The translations under genes and the position numbers were made by a program. Shown here piece by piece: positions 45,780 through 56,975 of a DNA stretch of 64,000 nt (positions within the stretch are counted from its first letter, which is position 1; each line of letters begins with the position of its first letter). The stretch is from positions 248,001-312,000 of the forward strand of contig SWDT01000041.1 in the NCBI GenBank assembly GCA_009193035.1, given 5' to 3'. A model generated the notes under the pieces. It did not search any database. It worked only from the letters and a program-made list of their open reading frames with translations, and was not told the DNA's origin. This DNA is from Halicephalobus mephisto (lineage: Eukaryota; Nematoda; Chromadorea; Rhabditida; Panagrolaimidae).

Positions 45780-46420
45780 TCTGTAGTTTTCGAAATAATT
45801 GAGAAATTTCTAAATTTCTAGAAGATAGATCTTCGGGACTGATATGTTAAGAATTTAAGATTTCTAGAATATATGAGAAATTTCTAAATTTCTAGAAGAT
45901 AGATCTTTGGGACTGACATGTTAAGAATTTAAGATTTCTAGAATATATGAGAAATTTCTAAATTTCTAGAATTTCATAAGAGTTCCCGTCTTCAGAATCT
46001 AATAAAACTTCACAATCAACACCTGAAAAATCCCAGACGCTCTTAGAACTCATAGAAAACTTCTGAAATCTTCTAGAACCTCTGAAAGCCTTAAAATCTA
46101 ATATACTTTTACAATCAATATGTCAACTAAGAGATGTCAGAAGTGCCTAGGATTCATTGACAATTTCTAAGTTTCTAGAATTTCATGAGAGTTTCTAAGT
46201 TTTCAGAACCTAATATAACTTTATTAACATTTCAAGTCAAAGATTCTAAAGTTCCTAGAATCCATGGAAAACTTTTAAGGTTTTTTAGAATCTCATGAAA
46301 GCATCAGAATATAATAGAATTTTGTAATAAACATACTGAAAATTCTAAAGTTCCTAGAATCCATGGAAAACTTTCAAAATTTTTTAGAATCTTCTGACAA
46401 TTTCTAGAATTTGAGGGAAT
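45780..46420. repeat. TTCTAGAA-rich zone with tandem units
   Basis: Two near-identical units of about 72 bases (GAAATTTCTAAATTTCTAGA AGATAGATCTT, here split) lie at 45811-45960, and a looser unit of about 98 bases (AGTTCCTAGAATCCATGGAA) repeats at 46245-46400. Motif spacing again resembles heat-shock elements. The zone lies upstream of the G-alpha gene, whose ATG is at 45345. Confidence 0.65.
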
Positions 46421-46899
46421 TTTAGAAGCAACATTTTCGAAATCGAAGAAGAGACGACTTCCTACCACGAAAGTTCCCATAGGAACTCAATAACAATTTA
46501 CATAAAATTTTGTAAGATGTGCACTTTTATAATAATTTTGTTGACAAACAGTCGAGTTTTCAAAAGTCCCCAAGGAACAGACGGTACATCAATTTTAAAC
46601 AATCCAAAAAATCCTAAAATTGGAAATTTTCGAGATTTCAAAATCAACATCTCAAACCAAAAATTTTAGGATTCTCTAAAACGTTCTAAAAATTATTATT
46701 TTTATTTTTATAAAAATACGACTTTAGGATCAATATCACCCACAAAATTTACAAGTTTTTAGACAGTCTTGTCACGAAAACACCTGTGAAAAAATTAGAA
46801 AATTACGAATTTTCAACGCTAAATTGCTCTCAATAATTAAATATTCTGAAAAAATTATTTTTTTACTTTTTAAAACTTATTTCTTCTTTGGAAAATTTC

Positions 46900-47450
46900 T
46901 TTCTGGAGTATGTAATTACGAACCAGATATTGAAACATATTTTTAACAGCTATACAGTATCTATGTTGAAACCCTATGAACGTATTCAAACAAGGTTTAA
47001 AAAAATAAAAATTTACACAATTTCTTCGATTTAGAACTTCAGTGTCGAAATCTACAAAACAATCAACATCAAAATAAAATCCGCAACTTGCTCGCAACAT
47101 TCAAACTGATCGATCGGTATTTGTAAATTTACAGTTTTAAAAATTTCGAAATTAAAGTAAAATCCGCAACTTGCTCGCAACATTCTAGCAAATAAGTCGG
47201 AACTAAAATCAAAATAAAATCCGCAACATTCAAACTGATCGATTGGTATTTGTAAATTTACAGTTTTAAAAATTTCGAAATTAAAGTAAAATCCGCAACT
47301 TGCTCGCAACATTCTGGCAGATAAGTCGGAACTAAAATCAAAATAAAATCCGCAACATTCAAACTGATCGATCGGTATTTGTAAATTTACAGTTTTAAAA
47401 ATTTCGAAATCAAAATAAAATCCGCAACTTGCTCGCAACATTTTGGCAGA
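46900..47450. repeat. 129 bp tandem repeat
   Basis: AATCCGCAACTTGCTCGCAA recurs at 47161, 47290 and 47419, an exact 129-base period, with a partial unit at 47078. A shorter internal echo (AAAATCCGCAACATTCAAAC) sits inside each unit. Because 129 is 43 codons, a 129-codon minus-strand frame (47441-47052) remains open through the array and reads as a repeated peptide with SCGFYF; I consider it a by-product. Confidence 0.8.
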
Positions 47451-49800
47451 TAAATTACTTAATTATTGTGCCAAAATTCATTTTAATGTTAACCTCAATA
47501 TGAAATTAAAAAGAATTCTTCTGAGGCATTTTATGGAATTACTGATAACCAGGTAATTACGTGACGGAGTTTGACTACATTTCAATTAAATAATTTTAAA
47601 GGTAAAAGACAAAACTGTCCGTAGCGAAAACAGTGAGTAACGCCTATTTCGTCATCAAAAACTTCCTTTTCCAATTTTAAAATCAATATGAAGTACCTTT
47701 TTCATTGAGTAAAGTAATTGTAGAAAAGTAATAATTTACTTAAATGGGAAAGTTGACGTTTGAAAATTTATTTTTAACAGGATATTTCTGGAATTAAAAC
47801 TTTTAAAATATTGAAAACTGTAAAACGAAACTTTTCCGAAAGCTCTCAAAGTATGAAAATCTAAAACAAGTATCGCTATGGGTTACTGTCCCATGGGGGA
47901 AATTGTAGCTGATTAAAAAAACTTTTGTGATGTTTGGTTTACAGTAAAAACGAAAAAGTAATTTCTACGAAATCAGAAATAATTGCTAAAAATAAATAAA
48001 TAATTATTTTGTATTTTAGCAATAAAAATAAAAAAAATTAAAAAACCGAAAATTGTTGCGAGATAAATGACGAAAGTTATTGGAAAATTTCGTTTTGAAA
48101 CAAGTCCCTAAGTTACTTTTTAAACTGTTACTTTTTAAGTAAATAAAGTGAGTTATTTAATTATGGTTCTGACACAAAAAATTGTAATTTTTAAAGTTTT
48201 TCGGTTTTTTACATTTGTCAATTTTTGTATATTTTTACGTACCTAAAAAATACAAAAAATTTTAAATTACAAACATAACATCGGAAATTACGAAATCATG
48301 ATTTCTAAAAAAACTATAATCAACAAAAATTCCTCTCTTCCAATTACGGTAAAATAGAATCGAAATATTTAAAAAATAATTTTTATATTTTAGAAATTTA
48401 CCGAAATATTGAATCTTCAAAAACATTAAAAAATTAAAGAAATTACTCACGTTGCATTGTCACATGAGCTTCAGAAGCTAATCTATTCGGAAAATTAAGG
48501 ACTAAAATGGAAGTGTAAACAAATCAAGTACTTTGATGAAAAAATAAAATCCAGAAAATGTCAAGTCGAAAAAAGAAATTTCGTGAAGACAAATTTGTTA
48601 ATTATCGGAGAAATTTTAAAAAATAAATTTATTACGAAATATTTTTACAAAAAATTGAAGTTATTAAAAGATTTAAAAATTGGATTATTGAAACAACGTC
48701 ATACTGTAGAATTAATCATAAAGATTATAATCGGGTTTTCGTCACGCAATATCAAAGAAGCAAATACAGTAATAAAAAATTCAATAACTTCCCGTGGCAG
48801 TAAAATTCATTGTCTAGACAACATCAGACAATTCAATTCAATTTTCTCTTCAGGACCATAGAAACTTTAAAAATGTTGCTTAAACAATAAAATTTTCTTC
48901 CAAAAAATGAAAACTTGAAAATTTTCGCTCAAAAACAAAAAGTAAATTTTCTTTCCAAGACGGAGAGAAATTTTCGTTCAAAGACCAGAAAAAAGTAAAT
49001 TTTTTTCCATGACCATGTAAGTTTCAAAAACTCTAGGTATCAATTAAATAAAAAACTAAATTTTTTTCAGGACCGCGACAATTTCGAAAGCTGTTATTAT
49101 GAGATGAACTTAATAAAAAGTACGTTTTCTTTACAGGACCACGAATATTCATAATATTTTCGCTGCAAAATTAAGTACAAAAATTAGTTTTTTTAGAATT
49201 ACAAAATTCCGATGATTTTTGTAAAAAAAATAATTTTTCGTATTTTAGAAAGTGAAAAATAAATTTCATTTTTCATTAAAGTTTTATACGAAAATAACTA
49301 TTATGAAAAAATAACAATTTCGAATATGAAATAATATTAATTTCAAAGATCAGAGATAAATGAATAAATTAAGAAGAGCACGAATAACCCGATTTTGACT
49401 GTAAAACAGTCATTTCGTAAACAAATATTTAACAAGTTCAGTACCTTGACGACATACTTTACAAAAAAAAAGTACTTTTAATAATCAAGACTAGATACAA
49501 CTTATTAAATACCTCAGATTTCTCCTGAAGCGAAAATTACAGTACCATAAAAAATATAATTTAGAAAAATAAAAAGTAAATATTAAAGTCTGATTATATT
49601 TCGAAATTAGTTAGAAGTACAATTAATAGTAAAAGTAAAGTTTAAAACTATCCCCTAAAGGAACTATAATGTCTTCTAATTTGGGGATTTTTTAATTTCA
49701 TTATTGAAAATTTAAAACTTTCTCTTGATGTTTTTGATTTTCCGAGATTTTACAGAGGAAACATTGCTCCAAATTCCCCCTTGTCTACACCTCGTGGTTA
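47451..49800. other. Gene-poor AT-rich region
   Basis: No gene with good support. Near 48458 the minus strand has a strong donor (AAC|GTGAGTAATTTC) preceded by ATGCAAC, which could end an untranslated or tiny first exon of an upstream G-alpha transcript or of an unknown gene. Between 48860 and 49150 CAGGACCA-containing phrases recur at irregular spacing. A 92-codon plus-strand frame (48583-48861) has low-complexity composition and is not called. Confidence 0.4.
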
Positions 49801-50010
49801 ATGGACAATTGCCTCGAAAACGCTGAAATTGATCCTTATCTTAAACCAACAACTTATGTTTACTTAAAGTCTCAGAAGGATAACGTACTTTGGATCCGAA
49901 AAGTCAATCAAGAAACCTCAAAGTCCCTCACAAACTCAAATCTTATCTTGAGCCTTCTGGCGATGAAAGTTTCTTTGACAAGAACCTGACAAGTGGGATC
50001 ACCTAGGAAA
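49801..50010 (+). pseudogene. Possible small gene or gene remnant
   Basis: A frame from ATG 49801 reads MDNCLENAEIDPYLKPTTYV and continues protein-like to about codon 48; then another frame reads plausibly to TAG (segment EPSGDESFFDKNLTSG). Together they suggest a frameshifted or spliced coding remnant, followed by AATAAA at 50050. No family recognised and no clear splice sites between the two frames. Confidence 0.2.
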
Positions 50011-50116
50011 CAGAAGTGGCTAGGTTCGGTTCCCTATTAACACATTTGGAATAAAAATATTTATCCACATATGCAAAAATACGAAAAGATTAATTTTGAT
50101 GATAGATTACGATGAC

Positions 50117-53100
50117 TTAAAAAACAGTCTCAAGTGGAACAGTTCTCTTGAAGGACTTTCTCGGAGTAGAGGTGACTTCAAGGAGTTCTTCGCAGATAGG
50201 ACGCATATGTCCAACCTATAATTAAAATAAAAATTTACATTTTTACTTTTAACGACATACTTGAGTTTTAGTGGAGTCATCAAAACGACTAATGAATTCA
50301 TTAACACGTTCTCTCAAAGGTTCAAATTGTTTGGTACGTAGGAGCATTTTCAAATAACCACGCTCTTCATCATCGGTAACTTCAAGAACCCAGTCGATGC
50401 ATTTAGCTGAAAACAATATTCGTAATTTGGGAAATATAATTAAGCCTTTTCAGATTTCAATAAAATAGATGCTATACAGAAATGTGGAAACTGAACATTT
50501 TCAAACAATATTTTTTTCAATTAACTTAAGCAATGTAAATAGTGCTCGAAAAATGCGGAAATTTGTACTTTTAGGCATTATCCTATTTTTGTAAATATTA
50601 GTTGAAATAATTAGGACAGTGTCCAAAATCTGAAAGTTTTACCTTTCCAGACACTATCTTGTTTGTAACTTTCTAAGAAAGACAAAATAGTGTTTACAAA
50701 CCTGGCAATTTAACCTTTTCAGACACTACCTTGTTTTCTTCAATGTTATTTATAAGAATTTAAATAATCTTAAAAACTCCAAATATTTGTATTTCTCAAA
50801 ACATTATTTTTAATAGCAATTAAAGCAATTTCGATAATGTCCAGAAATTGGGATTTTTATATACTATTTTTAAATTTTAAATTTAAATTAAAACTTACAT
50901 CTCCACTGATGACCGAGTCTAGCTCTGGTTTCGTCATCCAAGTTGTTGAACATTGTCACCAAAGTGTCCCCGACGGATCCATAACGTCCTTCAGTTTTCT
51001 CCAGTTCTCTCAAAGTCCTGGTGCAGACTTCGGCGATGATGCCAACGGTCTTCAGTTGTCTATTCGAAGCCGAGCGGAGACTGTGGAGAAGTTCACGAGC
51101 GGACTGGATATTTGTCTATTCAGAACAATTATGTTTTAAAAAACTTACGTTGTCGTCCATGTAGAAATTCAAAACGACGACTTCAGCAAACAAGTGATGA
51201 CATTGGTTAACTACAACCCGGGAGTTTTCCCCATAAGTTTGAGCGTCGTAAATGTCCATGATTTTGAAGCTGAGTTCTCTATGAGAAAGTTCCGGAAGGT
51301 CTTCATTCATGACAACCGCTTTCATAAAGTCCAAGTGAGTCAGAACAGGCTTTAATGCTCTTCTCTTTCTGGAATCAGAGACTCCGAAGACACGCTTGCA
51401 GGCATGTTCATATTTTTTCGCAAGAGCTTGCTTTTCAGGATCCGTAACAGCCTCAAGGAACTCCTTGACTTTAGCCTTGATGTCATCAGTAGAGGCTCCT
51501 GATTCCTTCAGTTTCTTTAATTCACCTGCTTTTTCTTCTCCAACAACTTTTTTGATCAATTCTCTACATCCGCCTTGAAGTAACTCAGTGGCTTTGGCCT
51601 TGGCTTCTCCTTCAGCAGCATCGTAGTATTCAAACACTTTCTCCCCGATTTCTTCGACAGATTTCCCATCAGCCTTCATTTTCTTCAATTCTTCAGCCTG
51701 TTCAGAGGTCAACCAGTTCAAATAGGTTTTCAAATAGGATTCTAGAGTAAAACTTTCAGGCTCATCTCTTCTCTTTCTGGAAGCGACACCAAAGACTCTC
51801 TTACAAGCACCGTGATACTTCTTCACCAACTCTTTCTTATGGTCGTCAGTAACTCCAGAAACAAACTCATCAACCTTCTTGGCGAGATCCTCGGTTGAGG
51901 CTCCAGATTCCTTGAGAGTTTTGATTTCGTTAGCCTTTTCTTCTCCGACGATATGTGTAATCAATTCTCGGCATCCTCCTTTGAGTAACTCAGTTGCCTT
52001 TGTCTTAGTTTCCCCTTCAGCAGCGTCATAGTATTCGAAAACTTTCTTCTGCAATTCTTCGGCAGGTTTCCCATCGGCCTTCATTTTCTTCAACTCCTCA
52101 GCCTGTTCAGAAGTGAGCCAGCTCAGATGAGTTTTCAAATAATCTTCAAGTGTGTGACCTCCATGATGATGGTGATCTCTTCTTCTTCTGTGAGTATGAT
52201 GCTCATGTCCTCCTTGAACATGGGTCTTGTGCCAGGTGGATTCTACTCCAAAGACTCTCTTGCAAGCAGCACTATATTTCTTGGCTAATTCTTTCTTCTT
52301 TTCATCAGTGACGGCAGAGACAAATTCATCGACTTTCTTAGCAAGTTCGTCATTTGTTGCTCCAGATTCCTTGAGAGTTTTGACCTCATTAGCCTTTTCC
52401 TCTCCAATAACAGATTTGATAAGTTCTCTGCACCCTCCCTGAAGTAACTCAGTTGCCTTTGTCTTAGTTTCTCCTTCAGCAGCATTATAGTATTCGAAAA
52501 CTTTTTTCTGCAATTCTTCGGCAGATTTCCCATCAGCCTTCATTTTCTTCAATTCTTCAGCCTGCTCAGAAGTGAGCCAGCTCAGATGAGTTTTCAAGTA
52601 GTCATCAAGAGTATGACTTCCATGGTGATGATCTCTTCTTCTTCTGGATGTAGCTTCAGAAGCTTTGAAGATTTTCTTGCATTCTTCAACATGTTCTTTA
52701 GCGAGTTGCTTCTTTTTCTCATCAGTCACAGCAGCAATCCATTCATCAACCTTCTTTTCGATATCTTCAAAAGAAGTTCCGGATTCCTTCATTTGTTTAA
52801 CTTCAGCAGTCTTCTCTGATCCGATGACTTTGGCCATGAGTTCACGGCAAGCTCCTTTGAAGGACTCTACTGCCTTAACTCGAGTTTCTCCAGTAGTAGC
52901 GTCAAAGAATTCCTTAACCTTAGCTTTAATTGTCTCTTTAGGAGAATCTTTCAACTTCATAAGTTCTTCCGTCTGCTCAGCAGTAAGCCATGTCAGATGG
53001 TTCTTAGCAAATCCTTCGAGAGATTCATCGTCTTCATGACGGCGTTTTCTGGAGGACTCAACATTGAAGACACGTTTGCATCCGGATTCGTACTTTTTGA

Positions 53101-56100
53101 CGATCTCAAGTTTCTTTGGATCGGTAACGGTTTCTAAAAACTCTTTGACTTTAGCTTTGATGTCATCAGTAGAAGCCCCAGATTCCTTCAATTGTTTTAA
53201 TTCACCTGCTTTTTCTTCTCCGACAACTTTCTTGAGGAGTTCTCTGCATCCTCCTTGGAGAAGTTCGGTAGCCTTGGTTCTGGTTTCCCCTTCAGTGGCG
53301 TCATAAAATTCAAAAACTTTCTTTTGAATTTCATCCGGAGTCTTATTTTCTTCTTTCATTTTCTTTAATTCTTCTTGCTGTTCAGTAGTTAACCAAGCGA
53401 GATGAGTCTTAAAGAAGTCTTCTAAAGTAGGAACATGATGATCTCTTCTCTTTCTGGAAGCGACACCAAAGACTCTCTTACAAGCACCGTGATATTTCTT
53501 CACCAACTCTTTCTTATGGTCGTCAGTAACTCCAGAAACAAATTCATCAACCTTCTTGGCGAGATCCTCAGTCGAGGCTCCAGATTCCTTGAGAGTCTTG
53601 ATTTCGTTAGCCTTTTCTTCTCCGACGATATGTGTAATTAATTCTCGGCATCCTCCTTTGAGTAACTCAGTTGCCTTTGTCTTAGTTTCCCCCTCAGCAG
53701 CGTCATAGTATTCGAAAACTTTCTTCTGCAATTCTTCGGCAGGTTTCCCATCGGCCTTCATTTTCTTCAACTCCTCAGCCTGTTCAGAAGTGAGCCAGCT
53801 CAAGTGAGTTTTTAAATAATCTTCAAGTGTATGGCTTCCATGATGGTGATCTCTTCTTTTTCTTGATGGTAATCCGAAGAGTTTCTTACATCCATCTTTG
53901 TAAGCTTCGCCTTTCTTCTTCTTTTCTTCATCAGTGACCCCAGCGAAGAGCTCTTCTACTTTATTGTAGATATCTTCCTTACTGGCTCCGGATTTCTTTA
54001 ATTCAGTAATTTCGCTGTATTTGTCTCCAAGAATTTCCTCTGTAAGTTCACGGCAAGATTCCTGCAGTTCTGCAGTAGCTTGAACTCTCGTTTCACCAGT
54101 AGTCTGTTCATAGAACATTTGAGTCTTTTTTTCAACTCCAGATCTGCCTTCCGTTTCCTTAACTTTGTTGATTTCTGCTAGTTGTTCAGGGGTCAGCCAA
54201 GTCAGATGGTTATTAATGAAATCTTCGAGGTCATTGTGTCCATCGTGGCGGCGTTTTCTAGACGAATTGATATTAAAGACACGCTTGCAAGCAGATTCAT
54301 ATTTTTTTGCAATTGCTTGTTTTTCAGGATCAGTGACAGCTCCAAGAAGTTCTTCTACTTTGGCTTTCAAATCATCAGTAGAAGCCCCAGATTCCTTCAA
54401 CTTCTTCAATTCACCGGCTTTCTCTTCTCCAATAACAGATTTGATAAGTTCTCTGCACCCTCCCTGAAGTAACTCAGTTGCCTTTGTCTTAGTTTCCCCT
54501 TCAGCAGCATCATAGTATTCGAAAACTTTCTTCTGCAATTCTTCGGCAGATTTCCCATCAGCCTTCATTTTCTTCAATTCCTCAGCCTGCTCAGAAGTGA
54601 GCCAGCTCAGATGAGTTTTCAAGTAGTCATCAAGGGTGTGACCTCCATGGTGATGATCTCTTCTCTTTCTAGAAGCAACACCAAAGACTCTCTTACAAGC
54701 ACCGTGATATTTCTTCACCAACTCTTTCTTTTTTTCGTCAGTAACCTCAGCAACAAACTCATCAACTTTCTTGGCGAGATCTTCAGTTGAGGCACCGGAT
54801 TCTTTGAGAGTCTTGACTTCATTAGCCTTTTCCTCTCCAATAACAGATTTGATAAGTTCTCTGCAACCTCCTTGCAACAATTCCTTTGCTTTGGCTTTTG
54901 TTTCTCCCTCAGCAGCATCAAAATACTCAAAAACCTTCTGTTCGAGGTCTTCCACAGGCTTTCCATCAGCTTTCATTTTCTTCAATTCCTCAGCCTGTTC
55001 AGAAGTCAACCAGCTCAAGTGAGTCTTCAAGTAGGCTTCGAGAGTATAACTCTCATGATCTCTTCTTCTTCTGTGATGGTGTTCATGTCCTCCTTGAGTG
55101 TGAGTGTTGTACCAAATGCTTTCACAAACATCTAAATGTTTCTCAATGGAAGTTCTCTGCTCTTCGTCAAGTCTTCCCAAGTACTCTTTAACCTTAGTCT
55201 TGCACTGTTCATGATTCGTGTGATGAAGTTCCTTGAGTTCAGCAATCTCCTCAGTAGTAGCTACAGTACTCAGCCAACCGTAGCATTTCTTGACAATTTT
55301 ATGAGCGATATTCTTTCTTTCGTCGTGAGGAAGGGCATTGAAAGCAGAAAGATACTGTTTGTTAAATTGGGGAGCATTATCAGTATGAGAAAAAATCTCA
55401 CTCTTTTGGTCATTTGAAAGCCAGTCAATTTCCAAAAGATCATGGTTGTAAGCAGAACGACGGACTCTGATCTTTGGTTCGTCGGATTCGCGATGGAGAT
55501 CAGCGTATTTCGACAAATGAGCACAGGTGCTCTGAAAAGCAAAAATAAATTTCCGTTATAAAACTAATTCCAGCGCAATTTGTCGAAAAAGAGTAATTAT
55601 AATTGTAGAATTAAGGAGCAATAAGCTGAGTTTCAAAAGGTTTCTTAGCTTAAATTGATAGATCATATGATAGAAAATTCTTCCCTAAAACCTTTGAAAT
55701 TCTGCACTTTGAAAAGCTCTTAAAATTGAAAACTCTAATTTCGGTAACTTCAAATTTAACTTTCTTAGAATTTTAAATATCTCATTGTCTTTTCCTAAGA
55801 AGAACTATTAATATAACAAAACTTATTTCAAAACTAGTCCTGAACTATGTTGTTTGTGTATGAACTTTGTCTCTGTGGTCTTGTCATATCTCCCCAATTT
55901 TATGATTCCATATTTTTTGTCAAAACACTTACCAGCCATAGATGGGCTTTTCCTCTCTTTTCTTCGGGTAACCTTGCAACATGTTCTCTAATCTTTTCAG
56001 CGAGCAGCTTGTTATCTTTTTCAGCATACAGTGCCTTTAACTTTGCCTGTTCCTCTTTATTCGCCACCTGTCGATCAAAATGCTTCATTAGTGAAGTAAA

Positions 56101-56670
56101 CAAAAACAAACTTACTTTTTCGATCCAAGAAGTGCACTTTGTCTGGAAGTAAGTCGTGAAGTCCTGGCGATCCTCCGTCAAAGTGGAGTGAAAATGAATG
56201 ACTTTCTCCTTGAGTTCTTCTGGAGAGTGAGATTCTCGTTGGAGTTTCTCCATGTGGGCTTTCCATGTGGGGATTCGGTTGGGATAGTGTGAGATTCTGG
56301 AAGAAAATTTTGAAAGCAAGAAGTGATCATTTAATGTTTTTGATTAGAACAAAGTAACTGTTTATTACATGCATTAATTTCAACAAGATAATTTCCAAAA
56401 CAGACTATTACCGTATGAAAAAATAATTATATTTTTTAAAGTTATCAAATTAATTTCATCGGTCATATTGCGTATTTTTTACTTAATTTTCATTTCAAAA
56501 TCAAAAATCTTTTTCCAAGTTTAAGTTTTTGACTGGAAAGAATTTCAAAGATAAGTCATAATCTACAGCAGTTTTCTACTTTTTAATCTCACTTACCGAT
56601 GGCTGACAAACGCTTGTCCTCCTACGACTAGTGCCACAAGCACTGCCGCGATACCGAACAGGAGCCTCAT
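50117..56670 (-). CDS. npa-1: Nematode polyprotein allergen precursor (NPA, ABA-1 type)
   Basis: Seven exons on the minus strand: 56670-56597, 56296-56116, 56067-55933, 55531-51149 (4383 bases), 51103-50899, 50406-50261, 50215-50117; about 1740 aa. Encodes a secreted precursor cut into small helical lipid-binding units that carry fatty acids and retinoids. Signal peptide: MRLLFGIAAVLVALVVGGQA. After diverged N-terminal units come nine canonical units of about 130 aa, each with a HLSWLTSEQ-type start (conserved Trp) and two Cys (GGCREL, ACKRVF) that form the known disulfide. Units are separated by RKRR, RRRR or RVRR furin-type sites, several followed by His-rich linkers (DHHHGGHT, GGHEHHTHRRRR). 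Diverged C-terminal units follow in the last four exons, ending KRTVPLETVF. No lesion is seen. The gene symbol follows C. elegans usage. Confidence 0.95.
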
Positions 56671-56975
56671 CCTTGAAGCTAAAACAGAAAATTTTATTCA
56701 ATTCATTCTTATTCAAAATATCGAACAGAGCGTATACGCCGAGAATCTTCGAGAATGGTTGTTTATCAAACTGTTTCTACGACGATTTTCACGTCTCCAT
56801 ATTTGATAGCTCTAGCTGATAATGAAATTCAGTCATTATCGTGATTAAACATCATAATAGTTCCCTAATTTATGCTGACACAACAAGAACATAAGAGCAA
56901 TCACAGAAGAAACAAGTTCCTGAAATAATGTGTCTCGTGACAAGTAAAAAAGCATTGTTCCTGGAAAAAAGGTAG
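56671..56975. promoter_or_regulatory. Shared divergent promoter with GATA-type sites
   Basis: The 305 bases between the NPA start (minus) and the first GH35 start (plus) contain TTATCA at 56763 (TGATAA on the minus strand), TGATAG near 56803, TGATAA at 56818 and TTATCG near 56837. TGATAA is the consensus of intestinal GATA factors in Caenorhabditis, and NPA is known as a gut-expressed protein there. A bidirectional intestinal promoter is inferred. Confidence 0.5.

Noticed and set aside
47052..47441. Minus-strand frame reading a repeated SCGFYF peptide
   Set aside because: By-product of the 129-base tandem repeat.
50010..50035. GGTTCGGTTCC as a tRNA B box
   Set aside because: It deviates from GGTTCGANTCC at a key position and no A box or cloverleaf is found around it.
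51396..55191. Many open frames opposite or out of frame with the NPA gene
   Set aside because: They repeat at the NPA unit period and are by-products of the strongly biased coding repeat.
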